This document shows, in pieces, positions 43,295 to 51,600 of a DNA stretch of 64,000 nt. The notes beneath the pieces were generated by a model. The model did no database searches. It saw only the letters and a program-made list of their open reading frames with translations, and was not told the DNA's origin. This DNA comes from Tianweitania populi. GTDB taxonomy: Bacteria; Pseudomonadota; Alphaproteobacteria; Rhizobiales; Rhizobiaceae. A program made the position numbers and the translations under genes. The DNA is taken from positions 248,001 to 312,000 of the forward strand of contig NZ_BMZQ01000002.1 in the NCBI RefSeq assembly GCF_014652875.1. Direction: 5' to 3'. The number at the start of each line of letters is the position of its first letter. The stretch's first letter is position 1.

Positions 43295-46200
43295 TCAGAA
43301 GTTCAGGCTGAACCTGGCCTTGACGGCGTTCTGGGTGAAGTCTGAGCCGAACTGGCCGCCATATTGCACACCGAGCGTGGCGTTCTCGCTCAGGGTAAAG
43401 TCGATGCCGGCTTCAACCAGAGCGGTGTCTTCCGCAACCGCTGCACCCGTGACATCGAACGCGCCGCCGCCGGCGAAGGCGACATTGGTGTTGGGCGTCG
43501 TGTCGCCATAAGCGTGCTGCCAGCCGATCAGACCGCGAGCCTGTGCGACCACGCTGCCGAGGTTGAACGGAGCCGAAGCCCGCAGACCCAGCGTGGTGAG
43601 GGTCGTGTCCATCGAGTCTTCGCCGATCGACAGAGCTGCCGCCCCGCCGCGTTCGCTAAAGCCGTCCGTGTTCAGGCTGACATAAGCCAGGTTGGCGAAG
43701 GGCTCGAGTGCGGCTTGACCGACATCGAAGCGATGCGACAACTCACCAAAGGCCTGGAACGTGCCGGCATCATAGTCGCCCAACAAACGGTCGCTGAAGC
43801 CGGGGAAGGCAACCGAGCGGCTGGTTTCCACGGAATGCCAGCTGTAGCCGATGCCGGCGCGGAACGCTGTCTTGTTCCACTCGCCGCCGCCGTAAACGCC
43901 GAGATGGTAGTTGTCGCTGTCGGCCGACGAGCGGAGAGCATCCACGTCGAAGGAGGAGCGGCTGTAACCTGCCATCAGGCCCAGGCGCCAGGTTTCAGAC
44001 AGCGCACCGTCGAAGCCCGTGAAGAAGCCGCCGGTGGACTGTTCGAGTTCAGCCGTTTCGCTGGTGGATTTGGTTGTGCTCCACACGCCGAAGGCCTGGG
44101 TCCAGAGAGCCGGACCGGAAGGGCCAGCCGGCTGAACGGCTTGGGCGCCGTCCGCATAGGACATCACCGGCATGTCAACCGACCCCGAACCGGCAAAGGC
44201 AGCGCGGATGCGCTCATTGGCAGCGTTGCGCAAAGAGGCGCTGTCATTGATCAGCGCCGTCTTGGTGGAGGCGTGGATTTCGCCCGAAAGCGCATCGAAT
44301 GAGGCACGCGCGGCCTCTTCGCCATCCTGCCATACAACCGCATCATAGAGCGAATTGCCACCGCCGAGGGCTTCCACTGCAGTCGCCACCGCACGCTGGT
44401 TGGCGGTTTCGCCGACAGTCGGGAAGGCCACGTCGTTGCGTTGGACGTCGAGCGTCACGCGCGTCGGATCATAGGTGAAGCCGAGATCGATGAAGGGCAG
44501 GTTCTGGTTGAGCGCTGCAAAGCGCCCGTCCACACCGCCAGCCGCCGTCAGGATCTCATAGGACCGACCCGGCGTATAGGTGCCCGGCGCCTTTTGAACG
44601 AAGACGTTGGCGCCGTCGATCTGCGCGAAACCGGCAGCACTAATGCGGTCGCCGGCGCCCGACGGGTCGATCTCGACCTGGTAAGTCGAACCGGCCTGCA
44701 GGGTGAGATCGCCGGCAACGTTGAGCGTGCCGATGGAATTACCCGGTGCAACGCTTGCACCGGAAGCGACGGTGAGGCCGCCGAGTGTGCCGCTGCCGGC
44801 AAGGATCGCACCGTTGGACACTGCGACATTGCCCACAATGGACGCGCCGGCATGATTGGCATCGCCGACGATCAGGCCACCGTTCTGCACCGTGGTGCCG
44901 CCGGTGTAAGTGTTGACGCCGTTGAGCGTGAGCCAGCCTGCGCCTGATTTGGTCAAGCTGCCCGCGCCTTCGATGCTGCCATCGAAGCGGGTGTTGATCG
45001 ACTGGTCGAGGGTGAGCGAGGCATCGCCCAAGGCAACCGTGCCGCCCAGACCCGACAGGGAGGCTGCCGTCAGATCGAAACCGTTGAGGTCGAGCTGACC
45101 GCCATTCACCGCATAGTGCATGCTGTTGGACAGAGCGCCTGCAACGCCGGCACGCAGGGTGCCGGCTTCCACCATCGTGCCGCCGAGATAGCTGTTGGCG
45201 GCATCGAGCGTCAAAGCACCGGCGCCGCGCTTGGTCAAACTGCCCTGCCCACTGATCGCTTGGCTCACCGACACGTCATTGCCGGCATCCGCCACGTCGA
45301 TAATGCCCGCAGCGTCGAGCTTCACTTCGCGGTCGAGGCTGGTCATCGTCGTGCCGACAACGCGCAGACGGCCATTGGCCAGCCGCAGATCGGCATCGAC
45401 GCCGCCGAGTGCGGCATCTTCATCCACGATCAGCGTGCCGCCATCGGTGACCAGCGTTTCGCCGATGAAGGAATGGTCGTCGATGCAGTAGTCCTGGACG
45501 GCTTTCGCGAACCGCGCATCCGTGCCGGCGCAATCCAGCAGCGTCTTCTTCTCGTCCAGCGTCAGGTCGGCGAGGATCGGATTGCCGTTCTCATCCGCGA
45601 TCTGGCCGAGATAAACGTCCTTGCGCATGTTGTTGCGCGTAAGGAAGAACTCCTTGTTGCGGCCGTTGAAGTCGTAGGCGCCTTCACCCCAAACCAGGCG
45701 GGTCTTGGCGGTGGCGCCGGATGCGTAGGTTTCAAGCTTGGGGCCGATCCAACGGAATTCATGCGCGACGGCGTCGTGGTCGGATACGGGGCGAGCTGGA
45801 TCCTCGTTGGAGTAAAGATCACGCAAGGTGCCGAGTGACTTGTCGGCCGGATCATCGGCAATGACGTACCACTTGCCGAATGGACGGGACGCCAGGAAGT
45901 GGTCGATCTTCACGCGATCCCAGCTTGGCCACACGCTTCCGGTTGCATCCTCACCTTTCGATGGCCAGGTCACGCTGCCATCATTCAAAGTATGGGGAGA
46001 AAAGGGTTCGCGTTGAGAGTCGGTCTGAAGAAGCATGAACTGCTTTTTAAGGACGTTCATTGTCACCGGCGTATTGCTAGCGACCGGGTAGGTTTCTGGC
46101 GTGAGGCCGATGTCCTTGCCCTGATTGTAAGCGCCTTCCAGCGCGTTCGCCCATTGCTTCCAGGTCAGCTTATTGATGTCCTGACCCGGGAAAGCATCTT

Positions 46201-46897
46201 GAATGACCCGAAGCGATTGCGCCCGGTTGCCGGCATCCAGATATTGGTTGGACAGTGATGCGTACAATGAATTGCCGTCGGCGCTCTTCATCGTGCGCAG
46301 TTGTTGCACGACCCGATGCAGCCCGCGTTCTGAAACATCACCGGCATTGAAGTCGCCTGATACGATCAACGGCGCAGCGACCTGCTTGGCCCAGGCATTG
46401 AGCGCCTTCGCTTCAAGCAGCCTTTTAGCCGAACCATCAGAGTAATCCATGTGGATGCTGCCGATGGTGGTTTGCGGACGCGAGCCGGAGGCGTCGATCG
46501 TGGCAAACGGCACATTCTTGCCCTGGCTATCAAAGCCCTGAGCCTGGAAGTGGTCGATCGTACCCGGAAGGCGCGTCAGGATGGCCGCGCTGCCGTCGCG
46601 TCGACCCAGATATGTCCCACGGCCGGCATCCCTGAGGATTTCCGGAATGCGCGTCATGTAGGAATCCTTGGCCTCTTGGAACATGATGGCGTCGTAGTTG
46701 CCGTCGACGATGAAGCCGGCCATCGGCGTCGGATCTTTTTCGAACTTGTTCCAGATGTTCAGGTTGAGCAGGCGGATCGTGTCGCCCTTTGGTGCTTCCT
46801 GCGCCAGCGCCCCCGCGCCGAACGCCAGCAGCATCGCGCCGGCTGTTGTTGCCTTGAGTGCCACAAGCGTGCGGCCCCTCGCCCTTGTGTTAGCCAT
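43295..46897 (-). CDS. Autotransporter with an N-terminal endonuclease/exonuclease/phosphatase (EEP) passenger
   Basis: 1200 residues from ATG 46897. A signal peptide (about 1-32, ending GALAQ) is followed by an EEP-fold domain (about 40-385). The full active-site set is visible: Asn47 (LNLNIWN), Glu75 (FQEAKD), His149, Asp182 and Asn184 (GDFNA), and Asp373-His374 (VSDHDAV). Next come autotransporter stalk repeats (about 560-830, with NTYTGGTTVQNGGLIVGDA and GTLGGLTVASGASVAPGNS) and a beta-barrel translocator (about 930-1200, ending in Phe). So a metal-dependent phosphodiesterase, DNase or sphingomyelinase-like enzyme is placed at the cell surface. The substrate is unknown. The upstream start at 46957 lacks a ribosome site; GGGGG lies before 46897. 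Confidence 0.9.
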   Translation of the reverse strand: MANTRARGRTLVALKATTAGAMLLAFGAGALAQEAPKGDTIRLLNLNIWNKFEKDPTPMAGFIVDGNYDAIMFQEAKDSYMTRIPEILRDAGRGTYLGRRDGSAAILTRLPGTIDHFQAQGFDSQGKNVPFATIDASGSRPQTTIGSIHMDYSDGSAKRLLEAKALNAWAKQVAAPLIVSGDFNAGDVSERGLHRVVQQLRTMKSADGNSLYASLSNQYLDAGNRAQSLRVIQDAFPGQDINKLTWKQWANALEGAYNQGKDIGLTPETYPVASNTPVTMNVLKKQFMLLQTDSQREPFSPHTLNDGSVTWPSKGEDATGSVWPSWDRVKIDHFLASRPFGKWYVIADDPADKSLGTLRDLYSNEDPARPVSDHDAVAHEFRWIGPKLETYASGATAKTRLVWGEGAYDFNGRNKEFFLTRNNMRKDVYLGQIADENGNPILADLTLDEKKTLLDCAGTDARFAKAVQDYCIDDHSFIGETLVTDGGTLIVDEDAALGGVDADLRLANGRLRVVGTTMTSLDREVKLDAAGIIDVADAGNDVSVSQAISGQGSLTKRGAGALTLDAANSYLGGTMVEAGTLRAGVAGALSNSMHYAVNGGQLDLNGFDLTAASLSGLGGTVALGDASLTLDQSINTRFDGSIEGAGSLTKSGAGWLTLNGVNTYTGGTTVQNGGLIVGDANHAGASIVGNVAVSNGAILAGSGTLGGLTVASGASVAPGNSIGTLNVAGDLTLQAGSTYQVEIDPSGAGDRISAAGFAQIDGANVFVQKAPGTYTPGRSYEILTAAGGVDGRFAALNQNLPFIDLGFTYDPTRVTLDVQRNDVAFPTVGETANQRAVATAVEALGGGNSLYDAVVWQDGEEAARASFDALSGEIHASTKTALINDSASLRNAANERIRAAFAGSGSVDMPVMSYADGAQAVQPAGPSGPALWTQAFGVWSTTKSTSETAELEQSTGGFFTGFDGALSETWRLGLMAGYSRSSFDVDALRSSADSDNYHLGVYGGGEWNKTAFRAGIGYSWHSVETSRSVAFPGFSDRLLGDYDAGTFQAFGELSHRFDVGQAALEPFANLAYVSLNTDGFSERGGAAALSIGEDSMDTTLTTLGLRASAPFNLGSVVAQARGLIGWQHAYGDTTPNTNVAFAGGGAFDVTGAAVAEDTALVEAGIDFTLSENATLGVQYGGQFGSDFTQNAVKARFSLNF

Positions 46898-47082
46898 GAT
46901 GTAGAACCCCCGAGTGATGTAGAAAAACCAGCAGCGAAAATGTTGGTTTTCGGACATTAGCGGGGATGTATGTCAGTTACGCTACAGCCGATCTCACCTA
47001 TGGTAAATCACGCCTTGATGTTCGCAGGGATGCTCGCGCCGGCTGAGTGGACGTCGGAGCCATGACGATCCCAGAGGCAGGC

Positions 47083-47868
47083 ATGGAAGCGGCGAACAAG
47101 AAAGAGCGGCGGCAGGCTTCGTTGCTGCGGGAGATCGAGCAGCGGCATTACGTTTCGATCGAGGAGATCACCCGGCGCTATTCTGTCACGACGCAGACGG
47201 CGCGGCGCGATATCATGGCGCTGGAAGAACAGGGCAAGGTGCGGCGCCTGCATGGCGGCGTGGCGCTTGCTGTTCCGCTCGATCCGGGAACCTACCGGCA
47301 GCGGCGCACCGACCAAGCGGCGGAGAAGACACGGATTGCCGCGGTTGTCGCGAGCCTCATCCCCGATGGCGCGACGCTGTTCCTCGATACCGGCACGACC
47401 TGCGAGGCAATTGCCCGGGCATTGGTGACCAAGGAACGATTGCGGATCGTCACCTATAGTCTGCGCGTCGCTTCCCTGATCAGCGAGCATTCCGACTTCA
47501 CACTGGCCATTCCCGGGGGCTTCGTGCGGCCGATTGATGGCGGCGTTTCGGGCGAAGACACGGCCGATTTCATCAGGCGCTTCAAGTTCGATTATGCCGT
47601 GCTTTCGGTGAGTGGCATTGATGATGACGGCGATCTTTGTGACGATGACCACACGGAAGTCGCGATCGTGTCGGCCGCGATGAAGCAGGCGACGCAGTGC
47701 GTTCTGGCAGTCGACAACAGCAAGTTCGGCAAGGGCGCTTTGGTGCGGCTTGGCTCCATGCGTGACGTCGATTTACTCGTCACGGATCGCGCGCCGCCGC
47801 CTTCCCTGGCTGAGCGCTTGCCCGACTTTGGCGTCGCTCTGCACCTGCCGCAGAAGGCGAGTGCCTGA
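47083..47868 (+). CDS. DeoR/GlpR family transcriptional regulator
   Basis: 261 residues. An N-terminal winged helix (about 6-60, EEITRRYSVTTQTARRDIMAL then GKVRRLHGGVAL) precedes a sugar-phosphate sensing domain. The domain shows FLDTGTTCEAIARAL, SGEDTADFIRRF and AVDNSKFGKGALVRLGSM, as in GlpR. The effector is probably a phosphorylated sugar or glycerol phosphate, but no sugar operon is adjacent. Three starts are possible: 47047 (GTG), 47062 and 47083 (ATG); AGAGG suits 47083. It is divergent from the autotransporter gene, which it could regulate. Confidence 0.92.
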   Translation: MEAANKKERRQASLLREIEQRHYVSIEEITRRYSVTTQTARRDIMALEEQGKVRRLHGGVALAVPLDPGTYRQRRTDQAAEKTRIAAVVASLIPDGATLFLDTGTTCEAIARALVTKERLRIVTYSLRVASLISEHSDFTLAIPGGFVRPIDGGVSGEDTADFIRRFKFDYAVLSVSGIDDDGDLCDDDHTEVAIVSAAMKQATQCVLAVDNSKFGKGALVRLGSMRDVDLLVTDRAPPPSLAERLPDFGVALHLPQKASA

Positions 47869-47872
47869 GCCG

Positions 47873-48406
47873 TCAGGTCACGCGGCGCTTTTCCAGCTTC
47901 CGCGCCAACGTGCGGCGGTGCATGCCGAGGCGGCGGGCAGTTTCGGAAATGTTGAAGCCGGTATCCACGAGGGTTTCGTGAATGCGTTCCCATTCCAGGT
48001 TCTTCAGCGAGGTCGGACGTTCGGTGAGCGGCACGGCGGTGTCGCCATCGACGCGGCCGAAGGCTTCCTCGATGTCGTCGGTGTTGGCGGGCTTGGCGAG
48101 ATAGTGCCGTGCACCGAGCTTGATGGCTTCAACCGCCGTTGCGATGCTCGCAAAGCCGGTGAGAACGACGATGCGGGTGTCAGTGTCGTGCTCGTGCAGG
48201 GCCTGCACGCATTCGAGGCCGGAGCCGCCGACGAGCTTGAGATCGACGACGGCATAAGCCGGCGCGAAGTCGGTCAGCAGATCGCGCAGAGCGGGCACGG
48301 AATCGCATAGCCGCACCGTATAGCCGCGCCGCTCGAAGGAGCGCTTCAAGGCGCGCGCGAAGCTGGCATCGTCTTCCACGATCACGAGCGAGCGGTCAGT
48401 GGCCAT
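47873..48406 (-). CDS. regA: Redox response regulator RegA/ActR/PrrA
   Basis: 177 residues: a receiver domain with phospho-acceptor Asp55, Thr83 and Lys105, and a C-terminal Fis-type helix-turn-helix (ISETARRLGMHRRTLARKLEK). RegA homologues are short and have this exact layout. In alphaproteobacteria they control respiration, terminal oxidases and related processes in response to redox state. The start overlaps the end of regB by 11 bases. Its position downstream of the oxidase genes supports control of cyo expression, which is inference. Confidence 0.95.
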   Translation of the reverse strand: MATDRSLVIVEDDASFARALKRSFERRGYTVRLCDSVPALRDLLTDFAPAYAVVDLKLVGGSGLECVQALHEHDTDTRIVVLTGFASIATAVEAIKLGARHYLAKPANTDDIEEAFGRVDGDTAVPLTERPTSLKNLEWERIHETLVDTGFNISETARRLGMHRRTLARKLEKRRVT

Positions 48407-49742
48407 TGCCGCTCCCCTTTACCGACAAGGAGGACAGAGGCAGTTCCAGCGTGACACTGGCGCCGCCTTCCGGGCGATTGCGTGCCGATACGGTGCCACT
48501 GAGCTTGCGCACGACATTGACCACGAGAAACAGGCCCAGACCGCCGCCGGGACGCCCCTTGCTGGAGCGGTAGGGACGGCCGATCTCGGCCAGCATTTCC
48601 TGCGAGAAGCCCTTGCCCACATCGGTGACGGTGAGCTGCAGATTGTCCCCCTGGCGCATCGTTACGACCTTCATCCAGCTGGGCGATTCTTCATGCGCGT
48701 TGTCGAGCACGTTGAAGATGACCTGCTTCAAGGACAGGTCGGACACGATCGCTGCGTCGGGCGTAAAGCCGTTCTGGAATACCAGATGACGCGGCGAGCG
48801 GCTGGCGCGCCATTCGGCAACGAGATCGTCAAAGAAGCCGGTGACGGTGGTACGCACCATCCCTTCGCCTCGAGCCTCGCCGGACGACATCAGGATACCG
48901 GAAACGATGGCCTTGCAGCGGGCAAGCTGACCCTGCATTTCAGTGATTTCTTCTGTGAGTTCCGGCTCCTTGCTGAACAACGGCATGCGCTTCCAGTCGT
49001 TCAGGATCACCGACAAAGTGGCGAGCGGCGTGCCGAGTTCGTGCGCGGCACCCGAGGCCAGCAGGCCCATGCGGACGATGTGATGCTCTTCCGCCGATTG
49101 CTGGCGCAGATCGGCCAAGCGGGCGTCACGCGCGCGCAAATTGCTGCTGGCGCGGATCAGGAACAGGACGACGAGCCCGGCGGTCAATACGAAGCAGAAG
49201 AACATGCCCTGGATATGCAGCTGCAGCAGGCCGCCTTCGTGGAGATGCGGCAGGGCCAGCGGCTGGAAGAACAGCGACAGAAGGATGAAGCAAAGCGCCG
49301 TCAGCGCCACCAGCGCCCAGCTCGACCACGGCTGCAGCAGCACAGCGCCGAGCGTGACCTGCAAGAGATAGAGCGAGATGAAGGGGTTGGTCGCGCCGCC
49401 ACTGAGATAAAGCTGCGCGGTCAGCGTCGCGACATCGAGCAGAAGCTGGATGAAAAGTTCAGTGTTGGTCAGCGCCGATTGGCTGCGGGCGCGCAGCAGG
49501 CTGAACACGTTGAGCGCCACGAGCGCCATAAGGATCAGCGCCATCGGCAGGAAGGGCAGATCGACGCCCAGCCCGAAGCCTACGAACAGGATGGTGATGA
49601 TCTGTCCGCACACCGCCAGCCAACGCAGCTGCACCAGCAAAAGAAGGTTGTTCTTGTTTGTGGCGTCGTGGCTCAGCGTCGGGCTCCAGGCGGGGCGGAG
49701 ACGATCGTACCACAGGTTGTGTTGCCGTTCCGATCCCCGCAT
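48396..49742 (-). CDS. regB: Redox sensor histidine kinase RegB/ActS/PrrB
   Basis: 448 residues with six transmembrane helices in the first 200 residues. The quinone-sensing motif GGATNPF (115-121) of RegB is present. The H-box is HELGTPLA with His234, and the redox-active Cys equivalent is Cys276 in LARCKAIV. The catalytic domain has NVLDNAHEESP, DVGKGF and GGGLGLFLVVNVV. ATG at 49742 shares one base with the SURF1 stop (TGATG). It senses quinone and thiol redox state in studied homologues. It is in one run with SURF1 and cyoABCD. Confidence 0.95.
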   Translation of the reverse strand: MRGSERQHNLWYDRLRPAWSPTLSHDATNKNNLLLLVQLRWLAVCGQIITILFVGFGLGVDLPFLPMALILMALVALNVFSLLRARSQSALTNTELFIQLLLDVATLTAQLYLSGGATNPFISLYLLQVTLGAVLLQPWSSWALVALTALCFILLSLFFQPLALPHLHEGGLLQLHIQGMFFCFVLTAGLVVLFLIRASSNLRARDARLADLRQQSAEEHHIVRMGLLASGAAHELGTPLATLSVILNDWKRMPLFSKEPELTEEITEMQGQLARCKAIVSGILMSSGEARGEGMVRTTVTGFFDDLVAEWRASRSPRHLVFQNGFTPDAAIVSDLSLKQVIFNVLDNAHEESPSWMKVVTMRQGDNLQLTVTDVGKGFSQEMLAEIGRPYRSSKGRPGGGLGLFLVVNVVRKLSGTVSARNRPEGGASVTLELPLSSLSVKGSGNGH

Positions 49743-50500
49743 CAAGCTGAACGCGCCCGGCGCGCGCGTTGTTCGTCTCGCACGAGATAAAAAGCGGCCA
49801 CCAGCATCAAAAGTGCCAAACCGAACCAGGTCAGCGCATAAACGAGATGGGTGTTGTTGAAGCGCAGCACGGTCAGTCCGCCGACCGGCGCATCCGGTAA
49901 CAGCACGGCTTGTGCGTCCACGAAGAAGGGAGCGGCGTTGTCGAAGCCGCGCGCTTGTGCGATTGCCGCGACATCGCGCGAAAACCAGCGATTGCCAGTG
50001 GGATCGTTGCTGCGCAGGAAGCCGCCACCGGGCTCGCTGATGCGCAGCAGGCCGGTGACGGTCGTTTCAACGGCGATCTGGCCTTGCGGACGGGAGGACG
50101 GATCGCGCTTGTTTGGCGGCACGAAGCCGCGATTGACAAGGACGGTGGTCGATTCATTGGTCTGGAAGGGCGTCAGCACCCAGAAACCGCCGCCGCGTTC
50201 GGTCACCGCCTGCACCAGCGTTTCGCGGTCGTTCAGGTAGCGGCCGGTTAGAGAGACGCGCCGGTATTCATCGTCACCCGCATTGATCCCCGGCCATTCA
50301 GCTGGGCCCGGTGCGGGCACGGGTCCGGCATGAACCCGCGCTTCCACGCGCTCGATCAGGTCGAGCTTCCATGCGCGGCGCTCGATCTGCCAGACGCCCA
50401 ACGCGCAGAAGCCGGCGAACAGGAGAGCAGCCAGGCCAAGCAGCAGGCCGACTACCCATGGCCGGCGTGCGGGTCGCTCCTCATTGGCCCTGCTGGTCAG
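49742..50500 (-). CDS. SURF1 family protein with likely CTG start
   Basis: Assembly factor for heme-copper oxidases, anchored by an N- and a C-terminal helix. The in-frame part that has a standard start begins only at TTG 50401, which would cut off the first helix. Upstream in the same frame lies RRPWVVGLLLGLAALLFAGF, a typical SURF1 first helix, but no ATG, GTG or TTG. A CTG at 50500 has AGGGGGA four bases upstream and gives 252 residues, the usual SURF1 length. Landmarks are LGVWQIERRAWKLDLI, LVNRGFVP and the C-terminal HLVYALTWFGLALLML. It overlaps the cyoD end by 20 bases. Confidence 0.85.
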   Translation of the reverse strand: MTSRANEERPARRPWVVGLLLGLAALLFAGFCALGVWQIERRAWKLDLIERVEARVHAGPVPAPGPAEWPGINAGDDEYRRVSLTGRYLNDRETLVQAVTERGGGFWVLTPFQTNESTTVLVNRGFVPPNKRDPSSRPQGQIAVETTVTGLLRISEPGGGFLRSNDPTGNRWFSRDVAAIAQARGFDNAAPFFVDAQAVLLPDAPVGGLTVLRFNNTHLVYALTWFGLALLMLVAAFYLVRDEQRARRARSA

Positions 50501-50957
50501 GACTTCCCCCTGGTGCCGGGTTCGAGGTCTGCGGACCCTGCCCGTCCATTTCCATGCCCGGCATCATGTTGGTATTGAGATGGTACATGACCCAAAGCGA
50601 GCCGGCGAGCACGATCACCACGATGATGAGCGTGAAGAACAGCGCCATCAGGCTCCAGCCAGCTTCCGACTTCGCGTTCATGTGAAGGAAGAAAATCATA
50701 TGAACGACGATCTGCACCACGGCTGCGGCCATGACGATGAAGATCGTCCAGTTCTTGTCGAGCGTGCCGTGCATGACGAGCCAGAACGGAATGGCGGTCA
50801 GGATGACGGACAGCACGAAGCCCGTGATGTAGCTCGTATAGCTGCCATGGTTCTGGCCTTCGTCGTGAAGGTCCTCGGCATTGTCCTGCGCGTGCTTCTC
50901 AGCCGTCTTGGTCTGGCTGCCGGCGCCATGCGTGGCGGTGTGGGCGTGCTGGCTCAA
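50481..50957 (-). CDS. cyoD: Cytochrome o ubiquinol oxidase subunit IV
   Basis: 158 residues with a hydrophilic His-rich N-terminus and three transmembrane helices (about 48-70, 76-98 and 108-130). The family core is [20 protein letters not shown] and [14 protein letters not shown]. The C-terminal 30 residues are Met/Gly/Pro-rich. The start is TTG at 50957, overlapping the cyoC stop as TTGA, with GGGGA upstream; it gives the expected leader [11 protein letters not shown]. The long ORF reading to 51464 is false, since its first half is a shadow of cyoC. Confidence 0.93.
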   Translation of the reverse strand: MSQHAHTATHGAGSQTKTAEKHAQDNAEDLHDEGQNHGSYTSYITGFVLSVILTAIPFWLVMHGTLDKNWTIFIVMAAAVVQIVVHMIFFLHMNAKSEAGWSLMALFFTLIIVVIVLAGSLWVMYHLNTNMMPGMEMDGQGPQTSNPAPGGSPDQQGQ

Positions 50958-51598
50958 CGGAGCATCCCCATCAGGTAAACGAAGGTGAAGACGCCGATCC
51001 AGATGACGTCGAGGAAGTGCCAGAACATCGACAGGCACATGAGCCGGCGACGATTGGCAGGGATAAGGCCGTGCATGTTGACCTGCACCATCAGCGTCAC
51101 CAACCAGATGATGCCGAAGGTGACATGCAGGCCGTGCGTGCCGACCAGCGTGAAGAAGGCCGACAGGAACGCACTGCGCTGCGGCGTCGCGCCGATCTCG
51201 ATCAGATGGTGGAACTCGTAGAGCTCGATGCCGAGGAAGCACAGGCCGAACACGCCGGTGATCGCCAGCCAAAGCTGCGTGGCGCGCACATTGCCCTTGT
51301 CCATCTGGAGCATGGCAAAGCCATAAGTGATAGACGAGAACAGCAGCATCGCCGTGTTGACCGCGACGAGTTCGAGCTCGAACAGGTCCTGCGGGCCAGG
51401 GCCGGCCGCATAGCTCGTGCCGAGCACGCCATAAATGGCGAACAGGATCGCGAAGATGAGGCAATCGCTCATCAGGTAGACCCAGAAGCCGAGCGCCGTA
51501 CTCGAGCCTTCGGCGTGTTCGTGCTCGTCCTCGAGGTAGAAGACGACTTCGTCGGAGTTCGTGGCCGCGTGGTCGGCCGTATTCACTGCGCTTGCCAT
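50954..51598 (-). CDS. cyoC: Cytochrome o ubiquinol oxidase subunit III
   Basis: 214 residues with five transmembrane helices and family motifs [31 protein letters not shown] and [17 protein letters not shown]. The C-terminus reads [22 protein letters not shown] at 51598 lies two bases after the cyoB stop. The Glu of the lipid or proton entry region (ELYEFHHL) is visible. It is part of the cyoABCD operon. Confidence 0.95.
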   Translation of the reverse strand: MASAVNTADHAATNSDEVVFYLEDEHEHAEGSSTALGFWVYLMSDCLIFAILFAIYGVLGTSYAAGPGPQDLFELELVAVNTAMLLFSSITYGFAMLQMDKGNVRATQLWLAITGVFGLCFLGIELYEFHHLIEIGATPQRSAFLSAFFTLVGTHGLHVTFGIIWLVTLMVQVNMHGLIPANRRRLMCLSMFWHFLDVIWIGVFTFVYLMGMLR

Positions 51599-51600
51599 GG

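Noticed and set aside
43364-45838. Long plus-strand frames opposite the autotransporter gene
   Set aside because: They are antisense shadows of a GC-rich gene; no ribosome sites or domains.
50958-51464. Long upstream part of the frame that ends as cyoD
   Set aside because: Its product is a Gly/Arg/His-rich shadow of cyoC; the cyoD signature begins only after TTG 50957.
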